In this document: positions 8,998-18,622 of the stretch, piece by piece | How positions within the stretch are numbered: the first letter of the stretch is position 1 | Layout: every line of letters starts with the position of its first letter | Assembly: GCF_000485595.1 (NCBI RefSeq) | Contig: NW_014577062.1 | Coordinates: 950,012 to 974,047, forward strand | Source: Priapulus caudatus | Taxonomy: Eukaryota; Priapulida; Priapulimorpha; Priapulimorphida; Priapulidae | DNA length: 24,036 nt | Direction of reading: 5' to 3' | The notes under the pieces: generated by a model | Databases searched by the model: none | Seen by the model: only the letters and a program-made list of their open reading frames with translations | Told to the model about the DNA's origin: nothing | Program-made: the position numbers and the translations under genes

Positions 8998-11900
8998 CAG
9001 GAGAGAAATAAATAAAAAATAAAATAAATTAATATAAATATATCAATAAATTATTTAAATAGTATAATATATGATGGATAAGAGAACCACAGGAATACAA
9101 AATAATATAGTGATCACGTCTTGTACAAATGTCTCTAGGTTGTGCAGATATGATTTATCTGAGTACCGGTACCATATGCACATCCCAATTCATAAAAGCA
9201 TCATGTATTATATGATTTCTGACCAGCCTTACACATATTTGCTGGTATATATGTCAATACCAGATTAGACGTCTTACCAGGCCATCTCATTAAAACCAAC
9301 AATGTTACTGTATCTCAATGAATGTAGTTGGTCCATAATCGGAATATTTCCATTCCAGCTAGTCATCAAAGCAGATAAGAATAACTACAATGCGTGGGTG
9401 TTTATCGGTGTAGCAGCTGCAGAGCTTGACCAGCCAGAGCAAGCTGAAGCTGCTTATCGGCGAGCTATCGACAATGCACCTGAACAGATCCTTGCATGGC
9501 AGGTATATTACATGTAGCAGTTGCAGTCTTTTCTAGCTAGGTGTGATCACCTTGGGTGGAACTAATTTTAAAGCCATTTATATGATTAAAGAGGGATGGA
9601 TTTAGTAAATCATTGCTTATTTTCGTCGTAGCATGCACACTTATCTGCTTATGGAGTTACGCTGTGAATTTATGAGGTCAATTGTTAAAATTAGGACAAT
9701 ATTGCGGTCAAATTTAAAATTTTCAAGCTTTCTCTGTCAGATTTCTAGTACTATATCCTCTATGCTCCCCGTTATAAATCTGTACCCTATTTTGTAGGTC
9801 GAAGATATAGCTATTATTAATTAGCATTTTAGTAATAATCCAAAACACATTTTTATAGGGCCTGTGTGGATTTTATGAGAAAGGTGGTGACACTTACCTG
9901 ACAAAACTAGTGGATGTGTATGGGAAATTGAAGCAGATGTACAATGAAACTGATAACAGTAAGATGGCTGCTATTGAAGACAAATTAACCCTCTTACACA
10001 TAGAGCTTGGAAACATTAATGAGGTAAACCATACTGTAAATTCTTTGCTGTATATAATTTAATTAAATCTCAAATCAATCAATTTCCAGTTATCTTAATG
10101 CAATGTAGCATTCCAAAGTTTTGCATTTTGTGGGCTATATTGAACATGTTCAATGTATGTTTTTTTTATTCAGGCTATAAAAACATGGGAATGTATGAAA
10201 TTAACAACTCCAAGCAATATGGAGGACAGAGTATCTGGAGTGACAAAGAAACTTGCCCAATATCTAGTACAACAGAAATCACTTTCTGTGGGCCATTCTG
10301 AATTTGTAAGTGATATTGGTTTGTTGAGAGTTTGAGAATGAGTTCAGATTAAGAGTTGAGATATGATGTTATGGAAATTATGGATGTTACATGAGTAAGA
10401 TAGTAGACTCTATTGCCATACTCTTGGAGTTGGCATTGATCATCTCAACTGCTATTTGTAATTTATTCAAATCATGACATTTTACTCATCTAGGTGTTTT
10501 ATATTTCCTCTAGTTGTGTCATTTACTTGAATACCTACTCAAAAGTTTGGCTGCACCAAGTGATGACCACAAACAGATAAATGAAAGTTTCTTACAGCTC
10601 ATTGCCAATGTAAGTTTTTCGGACACAGTGTAAAAAGCATATTGATATATTATTTTATCATCTAAATAACATTGAAACCGCAGAAGGTGGTGTGCACGTG
10701 TATCCTTATCAAACATAATAAATGACGTGATAGAAATTGATTTACACAAGTGGACACATGTAGCTGTGACCAGTTAAGCTTTGTGCATGTGTGTAGGTTA
10801 GCAGCTCAAACCCCTTTTGATGCTCTCATGCTTGACTTTTATGTGTTACATATTTTAGTATAAAGGTCACCTGATGCACTTTTTTGAAAAATCTTACAGT
10901 ACATTGTAAACAACCTGCAAAATATGTAAACTTATGTCATATATGATGTGTCTATAAAGACTTAACATATTATTTCTACAGTGTTTACCATAGCTAAATG
11001 CCAAATTTCAAATATCACAGGGTGTAATATCTGGAGCATCCAAATGGTGTTACTAGTTAAAACAAAATTGAGTCAAACCTGTTTACACCTGTGTTCGTGT
11101 GCTTCTAAATGAGTGCAGATAAAAAGTGTAGATTGTTTATATGGAATAATGCATTTGTACTCACTTTACAGAGTGATAGCGAGACTGCCATTGTGATGAA
11201 AGAGTGCAAGAATATGTTGAATATGTATCCAGATGCACAGACTCCTTTGAAAATCCTTTGCCGGGTCATTTTAAAGAAATCTGTAGGTATGCAGAAAAAT
11301 ATAGGCTGCATATTATCTGCTGCCTTTTTAAAATGTTTACTTGGAAATAATAAATCAAATATCAAAGTTTAATGTTATGTACCTCAGAATATGTGCTTTA
11401 TTGAAAAGCAGGTAATGCAGCTATCGATCGACATTATAAAGAATAATATAACAGTAATTGATTTTAACAGAAGAGACTATTGCGATTGAGGAAGCAGAAT
11501 CAGTAGCAGCAAGATTGGATATACTACAGCCGCCATCTGGACTGAGTGCCATCATTAATGGTGTTATCAAAATGAAAAGACAGGACTATTTGAATGCACT
11601 TGAACTTTTACAAATAGGTATTAAAATGGAAAATAGTTCATGTTATACAAATGTGATTCAATAAGTTAAAAAAATTATTAGTTTACATGTATCATGAAGG
11701 AAATACACAACTTCAGTACAAAGAGATGTAAAACATATATGCTTTTAAATATATGTAGTTGCTATTATTTCGTTATTACCCATACACTGTTTTCACTGTC
11801 AACTGGTAAAAGTATTCAGGGTGTTTGCAGGTATTGGACGCTCTGCAGAATGTATAGAGGGTTGGCTATACTTGAGTAAAGTAAACCGCAAGCTCTACCG

Positions 11901-14900
11901 TGTAGAAGAAGCACAACAAGCTGCTGCAAAAGGCAAGTAAGAAATTATAAAATAACTTATTTAAATAGCCCACAAACATGTTTAAATTCGTGATTGTGTA
12001 GGGTGCATATGAGTTATGTAAGCAATCATTGTATCAGTTAATCATGCAGATTTGGTATGATATTTAAAATCAAGAGCAGATAAAGAAGGATAGAATAAAG
12101 AAAATCTTTAATAAGAAAATCTAAGGATAGAAGGATCTAAAAAATCTAGAAAATCTAAAATATCTAGAAAATCTAAGGATAGAATAAAGAAAATCTTTAA
12201 TAAAGAAGCAGATAATCCGTACAGTTTTGAATAAATTATTGCAGGAAGTGACATGTCAGAATTATTACACAGGAATACAGCTTGTTCAAGAAGTGCAGAC
12301 CCGTGAGTGCAAAAAACTGCTACAAGCCCTTAGGTTGGTACTGGCCGAGTCACTTGCTTTGCAACGAGGAGTGCAGCTGAGTAAAGCTGAGGAAATTTAT
12401 ACAGAGGTATGAGATCCAGCAATTGTGGCCAGTATACACAGTTGACACTCATCAGTGTTCCACCAATCGGTAATGAGATTTTAGTTAATTGCATCTATTT
12501 ATGCGAGTTTTTTTCCCATTCAGTGCATAAAGATGGATGGAGCCAATGCCAATATCAAGATTAAGTTAGGTTATGTGCTACTACAGCAGGGTAAGGTTGA
12601 GCAAGCCATGGAACTTGGAACGGAGTGCATGCCTGGCTTACCAGCTCCTGCTCTGGCTCTCATTGGCTGGGTGCATTTACAAAAAGAACAGTTAGAAGAA
12701 GCCGAACAAAGGTACAGGTGATTTAACAAGATATTTAATGAGGGCATAGTACAGTACGTTTATGTATTTCAATATGCCATACATGGCACCTAATATTACT
12801 TTGATATACTTATAGAATGCTCTCCCTGTCTTTTGATTGTATTAGAAGCCATCATATTTAAGGTTACAACATCTAGGAAGACGTTCATTTTCATGAGTTC
12901 CAGGAGATCAGTTTGTAGTGACTATAGAATTAACAGTCAGTATCTGTGTTATTGGGCTGCTCTAGGTTTAATATTCTTCATTTGTATATATAGTGTACAG
13001 CAAGCCCTGGAAGAAGATGATAACTGTGCTTGGTATAATCATCAAATGGGTATTATACATTGGAAAAGAAGAGAAGAGAGAAGTGAGAAGAGTTTTGCAC
13101 TGTTTCTTAAGGTATTGATTGCAACGTCGAGTTTCAACTAAAATAGATATTAGAGGTGTTAATTAATCCAGATGTGTTTTTGTGCTGTGCATGTTTATTC
13201 ATCATATTTATATTTGTATTTTATTAAATTATTGCCCAGAATCTATTTTCTTTATGTGTTTATATAGGCAGCCAAACTTGATCCATACTTTTATGGCAAT
13301 TTTCTCTACCTGGGACATTTTTATGCTGAAGTGGTAAAAGACTTGAATAAAGCAAGACGCTGTTATCAGAAAGCTTATGACCTGAATAAGCAGAGTGAAG
13401 ATGCTGCCATTGCTCTGAGTGATACCTACAGGCGTAGTGGAGAACATGTAAGAATGTTTTGTTAGCTTACTATATTATATGAGCATATATTTTTTACACC
13501 ACTGTGTTAAAATTAGAGAAACGTGTATATCACTATATGATCTCATTATCAAGTCAGTTTGGTTTTCAGGAAGCCAATTTGAACTTATTGAAGGCAGTCA
13601 CTGGTAATTTGTCTCCAGTCAACTGCAAGTGGGCATGGCTAAGACTAGGTCTGGCTTACCTAGACACTGGAAACAGTACTGCAGCCGTCACATCCTTCCA
13701 GGCTGCACTGCGTACAAATCCCACTGACTTGTATGTATCACATTTATCCGTACCAGTGTACTTCTAATATACTTGTTATTGTCATCATATTGTACAGAGG
13801 TGTGCAATAACTAATATGGGTGTCTCTTTGTTGTTTAAATTTAATTTAGTTGTTTTTTTCTTTTCACAGTCATTGCTGGGAGTGCCTGGGAGATGCTTAT
13901 ACATCGAGAGGCAGTCACACTGCGGCTATGAAAGCTTATAGTAGAGCGCTAGAGTTAAGTCCTGACTCTGTCTATTGTATGTATCAGGTAAGCAAGTACA
14001 AAGAAATGTGTTTGAGTATTATTATTGTGTTTATTTTCCGTGACATCATTGGCATTCTTGTACTCTACATGTTATATAAAATTTGTCAGTAATTTTGCAC
14101 TCAAAATATCAATCACAACAACTTGTTACAACTTGTAAATATTAGCCGCTGTGCTGATAATCGATTAAATATAAGGAATTATTGATGATAAAAAGCCACA
14201 TCTCATATTATTATTCTGCATGAATGATATGGACTAAACCAAACAATAAAAGGTTATTCATTCGCTTGTCTTGTCTGCTGGTGAAACTCTGCTTCTTTCA
14301 ATCCCAACACCAGGTGGCGTCTATCAAGCAGATTGTTGGCCTCTACGCGGATGCCATATCGGAGTACAAGCTCCTTCTGCAGCAGTTTCCAGACTACGTC
14401 CCTGCGATGAGGGGCTTTGCTGAAGCCAGTCTCCTGCAGGCGCGAGCGTGGCTGCAGCAGTACTTTCATGGCAGGGTACTGCGTGTGTGTCAGGACATCA
14501 TTGACGTGCTCACCATGGCTGTCAACCTGAAGCCGGGCTTCAGTTGTCTGTGGAAACTGATGGCGGATGCCTGCATGCTTATGCGACAGTTACCAGCAGA
14601 TGTCGTCGATGTTGTCGTGCCAGCTCAGCTGCTGCGCGCCGGTGACAGCAAGTTGGGCCAGACACTCTCTGTGGGAAAAGCCGACATCTTGTCGCTTGCC
14701 TCGAAGTAAGTGTTCCACTGTGGTATTTCGTATTTAGGCACATTGCATGTGGTCGCAAATTTCGCTTAGTCGTGAAAGGGTTGAAGACTAATTTCAGTGA
14801 AAGATGTATACTGTAATTGTATAATTGTATTATATTCGTATGTGCAGGTGCTACGGCAGGGCACTGAGATTGCTCCCTGATTGCTGCAGCCTATGGCAGG

Positions 14901-17900
14901 ATCTGGGCACCAGCTATTATTATAGGATGGCATGTACGATGGATAGTACCCAGAAGACGGAACTGGGCTGTAAGGCATTGCAGTCACTAAAAAAAGCAGT
15001 AACAATATCACCACAGGACTATAGGCTCTGGTCTGCTCTCGGTGTTATTGCAGCATGTCAAGGTATTGGGAGAAACTACGGAATGCAATCATTTATAAAA
15101 ATATGGTTTCCAGTTATTGTACAGTTCTTACACTAAAATGCTAAGCCAATCAATCATTCTTTTCTGCAAGTTGTAAATAAATTAATATAGTTTAACCAAT
15201 TTTGTATCCATTCTATATTTGCAGAGATATCGAATCCACGTTTGGCACAGCATGCTTTCATAAAATCAATCGATGCCGAGAAAAACAATGTTATTGCATG
15301 GACAAACCTCGGCGCCCTCTATCTCATACACGAGAACTGTGAACTAGCACACGAAGCATTCAAGGTTATTACACTTATTAACTCGAGACAACATTTAGTG
15401 AAAATGGTTCAGTAATATGTCAGTAAAAACTAAGACTCATTCTATAATATTTTTAAGCTTTCTATATGTATGAATGAGCTTTGCAATCAGCTTATCCTCT
15501 GGAAATGCAATAGGTGGCTCAAGCACTAGATCCGTCCTATGTGTATTGCTGGGTTGGACAAGCCATGATTGCAGAGTGTGTGGGTAATGAAGAAGCCATG
15601 GACCTGTTTCGCCACACTACCGAACTCTGCATGAATGTAGGTCACTATTACTTACTATAGACATGATCTGCGTCGCGTCTGAGCTAAATTATTCCTTAGT
15701 GTGTTGATCTGCAGTGAGGTAGATGAACTGCTAATATTAATCTTAGCTAATTATATGCCTGTGAACGATTTTTGTGTTGCTGAAACATTAGTCTAGTTTC
15801 TCGTCCTTGCAGATGGAAGGCGCCATAGGCTATGCAAACTGGGTTTGCAAAATGCTGCAGGGCATGTCCTCGAAGAAAGCCGAATCCTTTCACTATTCAA
15901 ATAAACAGCTACCAGGTATTCTTGGTGCTTGTGATGCCATGGCAAAGTACACTGGTAGGTTTTCATGAAAGTTTTTAAGGTTATTCTGGCACCTCATCTT
16001 GTGTAAACTGATTTGATACTCTTAAATGTATAGTCGGTCGTTTACTCGAAAATCTTCCCGATGCTCGTTCATAGAGAATGTATATACAGCAGGGTGGCAA
16101 CAAATTTTATTTTGATGCAGTTGGTGTTTCTTAATCCCCAATGGTTGCATTTATCCAGATCGAAACCGAGGCAACTCGTTAGCATATATCATGTATGGCC
16201 TGCTGCTGGAACACCTTGGATTGTACACGGAAGCCAGCAGGGCATTCAGTAGGGCCGCACAATTGTTAGAGGAGAGCAGTGAGCACCAGGCCAAAGTACG
16301 ACTCAACCTCGCCCGAATACTATGGTGGGTTTCATTATGATATCAGATGGCACTAATAGAGGCTGATGAAATGTGCAATTCATATGAGATGAAATGCTTT
16401 TTTGTTGTTGTTTGTAGCAAACTGGGGCGATATGTAGATGCAGTGCAGCTCTATCAGACTGTGACGGGGCAAGCAGACTTCGAAAGCATCTGTGGCATGG
16501 GACTTGCTCTATACCAGGCGAGCATGATGAAGGAGAGTTATCAAGGTGTGACCATTAAACACAAAGCGTATACTTACTTGCCATTTAAATTTCCATAACT
16601 GCTGACTGAATACCAATTCAAGCTTGGTTTATTATATTTCATATTAAAATTCTACGATTCATTTTCATTGTGATTTTTTATACAGCTTATGAAAAAGGAT
16701 TACAGATCTGCCCAGAAGATGACAAGTCACACGTTCTGGTTGCCATGGCATTGGTAGCCTACAAATTTAATGACATTGCTGGAGCAAAGTCCGTTCTTTT
16801 CAAAAGGCAAGCTCATATTTTTTTTTAATGTTAGAGAATACATCTGAAATTCCAGATATGCCACGGTTCTTTTGTTTCGCTTAGCTCACAGTAGGACTCA
16901 TTTTCATTCTGAACTCTCTTAAAGGGGAAATCATTTAAATAAACAATGGGGATCTATGTTGCTTCAGCTCCCTCTGTCAGCCAGTGTCTACGATGGGCCT
17001 ACTAGCCCTCTGTGCACTCGGTTGTCTGCAGCGGGATGATACACTGGCTCAGGCTGCCTTACACGAGCTGCACAAACACAGGCAGGACGTTTCCCATGTC
17101 GCTGATATTACAACACTGCTGGCCAGTCTAGGCACACTCCTGGTATGTGCTGCTGCATGACAAGCATTCAAAACGTGTAGGAGTGACAGTGGCGAGCAGA
17201 ATTTGAACCTAAGTAACCAGTGTAGAACCTAAAATTATTTTACCCGAAAGTTTCTCATTACTATTCATTTTTAAAATTCCAATATGGCAACCAATATTTA
17301 TCCCGGCATTCAGTATTGTGCAAGCGACACGCTTCTTGTTTCAGGGCAGGCCGGAAATGGCAGTACGTGAGGCTAGTAAGCACGTACATGCTCACCCACA
17401 CTTGGAATCCCTTTGGTTTCTCCTGGGTGAAGCCCTGCTAAAGTGCTCTGCCGCCTCAGAGCGCAGCTTCCTGTGCGCACAGAAGGCACTCCACCTATCT
17501 GACGGGACATCACAGGTAGGATTGTCATCTGTGGTCAGTTTGTAGGCATTGTGGTTCGTTTTAATAGTTCGTAGTGAATCTGGCGTGCAGTTATGTCGTT
17601 GTGAAAGCATGTAGGGTTTGTAAATTTTTTTAACTTTATACACAGTTGTGTGAGGCAGCACATGCTCTATTCCTGCTCACGCACGTGCCTTAGCCACGTG
17701 ACTGGCTTGCAGCTACAACATGAAAGTGAACGCATGTTATTTGCAGGGTCTGGTCAAGAATTTGATTGGTTACGATTTCTTCCAGCTGCTACGTTAAGTT
17801 CACTATATCACCTCGTACATAATTTGGGTGTGATGATGTACACATGCTCGTTGTGTTTTCAGATGTCACAGCTACTGGCCAGCTTGTGTGGCTTGGCTGC

Positions 17901-18210
17901 TGGGAACTATAAAGCTGCTCTACAGTACGCCCAGAGGGCTGTTCACCAAAACCCAGGTACCAATAAATGCAGTTCTCTAGCAATGTGTCAATCATGTATG
18001 CACTGCCCGATGTAAATTTCTCTCTATTGTTTTGCAGGTGGGACCACGACCTGGACAAGTCTATTGGCTTGCTGCATTGCTGTCAGTCGCTCTGGTAGTG
18101 GGAAGAACTTTAGCCATTTCGAATTGTGCCTAAAAAATCACATCCTCAACACACTGCAAAATGACAATTATGTATCGAAAATTCATGAATGGGTCAAATT
18201 GTTGAATTAA
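1310..18210 (+). CDS. SKIC3: SKI complex TPR scaffold SKI3 / TTC37, 26 coding exons
   Basis: The conceptual protein is about 1,317 residues and is almost entirely tetratricopeptide repeats. It follows animal TTC37/SKIC3 in order from the first residue: an N-terminal segment like [18 protein letters not shown], then [16 protein letters not shown] (exon 2), [15 protein letters not shown] (exon 13), [18 protein letters not shown] (exon 14), [11 protein letters not shown] (exon 15), [10 protein letters not shown] (exon 17), [10 protein letters not shown] (exon 18) and [11 protein letters not shown] (exon 23). In other eukaryotes SKI3 scaffolds the SKI2 helicase and two SKI8 WD40 subunits in the cytoplasm and delivers RNA 3' ends to the exosome for 3'-5' decay, including non-stop and stalled mRNAs. 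All exons join in phase if intron 8 is read as GC-AG. Human SKIC3 is about 1,564 residues, so roughly 250 C-terminal residues are missing here. Family assignment is secure; individual splice sites are hand predictions. Confidence 0.93.
1430..1720. repeat. AT-only low-complexity tract with long imperfect palindromes
   Basis: This tract, early in SKIC3 intron 1, is built from TATAAC/GTTATA words. The left half (about 1469-1530) is largely the reverse complement of the right half (about 1555-1620), centred near 1545, so it could fold into a long imperfect hairpin. A (TA)n run occupies about 1681-1702. Confidence 0.7.
1758..1945. repeat. (TAC/GTA)n tract enclosing a compact foldback
   Basis: Trinucleotide TAC/TAG repeats flank a hairpin at 1812-1838. 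The left arm is ACCTCCGCCAA (1812-1822), the loop GGGG and the right arm TTGGCAGGAGGT (1827-1838), with one bulged base. It is framed by ATTACTAATTA and TAATTAGTAAT. Similar ACCTCCGCCAA...GGAGGT termini are, from memory, common at ends of invertebrate repeats; that link is not verified here. Confidence 0.65.
2019..2181 (+). repeat. 63/64-bp tandem repeat, 2.5 copies
   Basis: Copies lie at 2019-2081, 2082-2145 and 2146-2181 (partial). Each begins CACACTGCAG and contains CGACCGACCGTAACGACAAA. The near-multiple-of-three period opens overlapping frames on both strands with repetitive low-information translations, which I reject as genes. Confidence 0.9.
2182..2683. other. Interior of the inverted-arm element, no gene seen
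   Basis: Contains a 65-bp dispersed repeat (2386-2450), a cluster of promoter-like words (TATAAAT 2470-2476, TGACGTAA 2481-2488, CACGTG 2498-2503, ATTGG 2522-2526) and a 16-bp direct repeat TACATAGGAAGCAATA (2631-2646 and 2652-2667). The words may be chance. No reading frame of substance is present. Confidence 0.5.
2386..2450 (+). repeat. Small palindrome-ended dispersed repeat, copy 1
   Basis: Begins TAGATGGG and ends CCAGTCTA (near inverted). It shares TTCGCGGCC-CACTGTTT and AACCAGTCTAC features with a second copy at 23261-23338. Confidence 0.6.
2811..2830 (+). repeat. Short interstitial TTAGGG tract
   Basis: Three TTAGG(G) units. This is an internal telomere-like sequence, too short to be more than suggestive. 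Confidence 0.7.
2887..3194. other. Intron 1 spacer, AT-rich
   Basis: No gene seen. A short (GGTGGCGAA)n-like tandem lies at about 3115-3145 and (AT)n at about 3168-3194, the latter bordering the hAT-like element. Confidence 0.5.
4609..4985. repeat. 64-bp inverted repeat with about 250-bp spacer
   Basis: The arm at 4609-4672 matches the reverse complement of 4922-4985 at roughly 90% by eye. Shared words include GAGGAATTGCTCCGACC and GTGATTGGAGGATAAAAA. It may be a nested MITE or an internal part of the surrounding hAT-like element. No target duplication was found. Confidence 0.75.
5087..5400 (+). repeat. (GTGC/GT)n microsatellites
   Basis: Two runs, about 5078-5158 and 5363-5400, both inside the nested hAT-like element. 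They give spurious Cys/Val-rich translations. Confidence 0.85.
5430..5766 (+). pseudogene. Degenerate hAT transposase C-terminal (dimerisation) fragment
   Basis: One plus-strand frame reads [20 protein letters not shown], then a stop, RI, a stop, then [19 protein letters not shown]. The [10 protein letters not shown]...K...PEN.A pattern is the hallmark of the hAT-family C-terminal dimerisation domain (usually S-x-P-x-E-R-x-F-S). Two in-frame stops show it is dead. The same frame continues open to 5766 without a domain I recognise. It supports a hAT origin for the element at 3809-5956. Confidence 0.65.
6116..6138. repeat. Perfect 23-nt palindrome near the element end
   Basis: Arms TAGCCTGGCGG (6116-6126) and CCGCCAGGCTA (6128-6138) are separated by one C. 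They lie 22 bp inside the left TIR of the surrounding element. Confidence 0.9.
6446..6581 (+). repeat. 68-bp tandem duplication, each unit starting with a hairpin
   Basis: Units at 6446-6513 and 6514-6581 begin AGCTCACCTTGAC, loop ATC, GTCAAGCTGAGCT (13-bp arms, one mismatch) and continue ATTGCCATGGGTCGTCGT, followed by a CGTCCGTC-rich tail. The sequence after it (to about 6850), with ACTCAGGAAC and TTGACCCACATG, resembles repeats I remember as widespread in marine invertebrates. I cannot name the family. Confidence 0.8.
7566..8927. mobile_element. TIR element CAGTGTTCGAAATAAGG with a giant internal hairpin
   Basis: A perfect 17-bp TIR lies at 7566-7582 and 8911-8927, flanked by TATATAT on each side (7559-7565 and 8928-8934; low complexity). 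Subterminal GCTTGTCC/GGACAAGC words are frequent at both ends and form small palindromes (7593-7611 and 8834-8852). The interior holds a 238-bp inverted repeat (7923-8160 and 8516-8753). No transposase is seen. The open frame at 8077-8289 merely crosses one arm. The TIR and motif layout suggest a non-autonomous hAT-type element. Confidence 0.75.
7923..8753. repeat. 238-bp near-perfect inverted repeat, 355-bp spacer
   Basis: Arms 7923-8160 and 8516-8753 are the same length and differ at only three positions by eye, with no gaps. They begin GTACTGATTTCACTAC and end TTGAAGGAGGC in the left-arm orientation. They lie wholly inside SKIC3 intron 1, so the pre-mRNA could fold into a long double-stranded stem. 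Confidence 0.9.
8928..8996 (+). repeat. (TA)n followed by (AG)n microsatellite
   Basis: A TA run at 8928-8940 passes into AG dinucleotides to about 8996. It abuts the right end of the TIR element. Confidence 0.95.
8997..9358. other. 3' end of SKIC3 intron 1
   Basis: AT-rich sequence without a gene. The acceptor is TTCCATTCCAG at 9348-9358, directly before exon 2. An open frame at 9071-9268 has no coding character that I can support. Confidence 0.6.
9359..12406 (+). CDS. SKIC3: SKIC3 exons 2-9
   Basis: Exon spans read by hand: 9359-9502, 9859-10023, 10174-10305, 10514-10609, 11172-11286, 11471-11617, 11831-11932 and 12249-12406 (about residues 31-383). Exon 2 carries a canonical TPR. Exons 3-5 encode the more divergent N-terminal helical arm and exons 6-9 return to clear SKIC3 similarity. 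Donors are GT except exon 8. There the GT donor at 11937 leaves phase 2, which no good downstream acceptor matches, whereas AAAAG|GCAAGT at 11933 leaves phase 1. That joins in frame to an acceptor before 12249 or one before 12225. The acceptor before 12245 has the best sequence but the wrong phase. The exon 8/9 junction is therefore the weakest part of the model. Confidence 0.85.
10610..11171. other. SKIC3 intron 5
   Basis: At 562 bp it is the longest intron after intron 1. The acceptor is CTTTACAG before 11172. No repeat or RNA gene was seen. Confidence 0.7.
12086..12203 (+). repeat. 29-bp direct repeat inside SKIC3 intron 8
   Basis: The identical segments 12086-12114 and 12175-12203 (beginning AAGGATAGAATAAAG) are separated by A/T-rich AAAATCTA words. 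They sit just upstream of the uncertain exon 9 acceptor and dilute any polypyrimidine tract there. Confidence 0.85.
12524..15062 (+). CDS. SKIC3: SKIC3 exons 10-16
   Basis: Exon spans: 12524-12711, 12994-13111, 13268-13447, 13570-13730, 13870-13987, 14314-14705 and 14848-15062 (about residues 384-840). These are the central TPR superhelix. Joining 12711 to 12994 gives [12 protein letters not shown], which aligns without gaps to the human AEKCFQRALEKD region and chooses the donor AAAG|GTACAG over an overlapping alternative eight bases downstream. Exon 15 is the longest (392 bp) and visibly more GC-rich than its neighbours. It covers the conserved [11 protein letters not shown] and [10 protein letters not shown] segments. 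Phases at every junction agree. Confidence 0.9.
15225..18210 (+). CDS. SKIC3: SKIC3 exons 17-26 and stop codon
   Basis: Exon spans: 15225-15364, 15514-15636, 15813-15954, 16159-16324, 16418-16545, 16686-16806, 16968-17142, 17345-17515, 17863-17956 and 18038-18210 (about residues 841-1317). Exon 22 ends AAAAG|GCAAGC, with no GT donor in reach. Reading it as GC-AG gives [22 protein letters not shown], matching the human [22 protein letters not shown] spacing. The last exon encodes [11 protein letters not shown], aligned to the human DPAIWAGLMAAC stretch, then about 45 residues I cannot align and TAA at 18208-18210. The roughly 250 following residues of vertebrate SKIC3 are absent. Confidence 0.88.
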
Positions 18211-18622
18211 TATATTAGGGGCAAAGTATGGGTAATGTTATAGCTGTGGTATTATATGCTTATGCAAGTTTAACCAGAGTAGCCTTGGATTGCATCATTC
18301 AGTTTTTGGTGACAAGTATTGTTTGAAGAAAAGTAAATATAATAAAAAATGTGCTTTGCTTCTGGACACATTCAATGATTGTATTTACAGTGATCTGTCC
18401 TGAGGACTAGACTTTCCTAAGATACAAAGTAATAACCTATATTATTACAACAGAATATACAAAAATGTTAATATGACTGAAGCTGAATCCTACCTAATAT
18501 ATCCCTAATGATTACATCATTAGGTAACTAACAACTCGAACTTAGTAAACATACATGTCCGTTCTACTATTGTATGTGACCTCTGGTAACCTTGCATTAA
18601 AACAAGTAAAATGTGAATGACA
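18211..18622. other. Convergent intergenic region between SKIC3 and mS27
   Basis: The 412 bp hold both 3' untranslated regions. A perfect hairpin, CCTAATGAT-TAC-ATCATTAGG, lies at 18504-18524. On the minus strand there is no canonical AATAAA before SKIC3's own signal; the variant AATACA (18385-18380) is a candidate for mS27. The two transcripts may therefore end almost at the same place. Confidence 0.55.
18341..18346 (+). terminator. Putative SKIC3 polyadenylation signal AATAAA
   Basis: An exact AATAAA hexamer, 130 bp after the SKIC3 stop codon. It is the first canonical signal in the short convergent intergenic region. Confidence 0.6.

Noticed and set aside
17645-17700. Extra SKIC3 exon ([14 protein letters not shown]) after an ACAG acceptor
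   Set aside because: It looks TPR-like, but no donor before its stop keeps phase, and exons 24 and 25 already join in frame and align without it.
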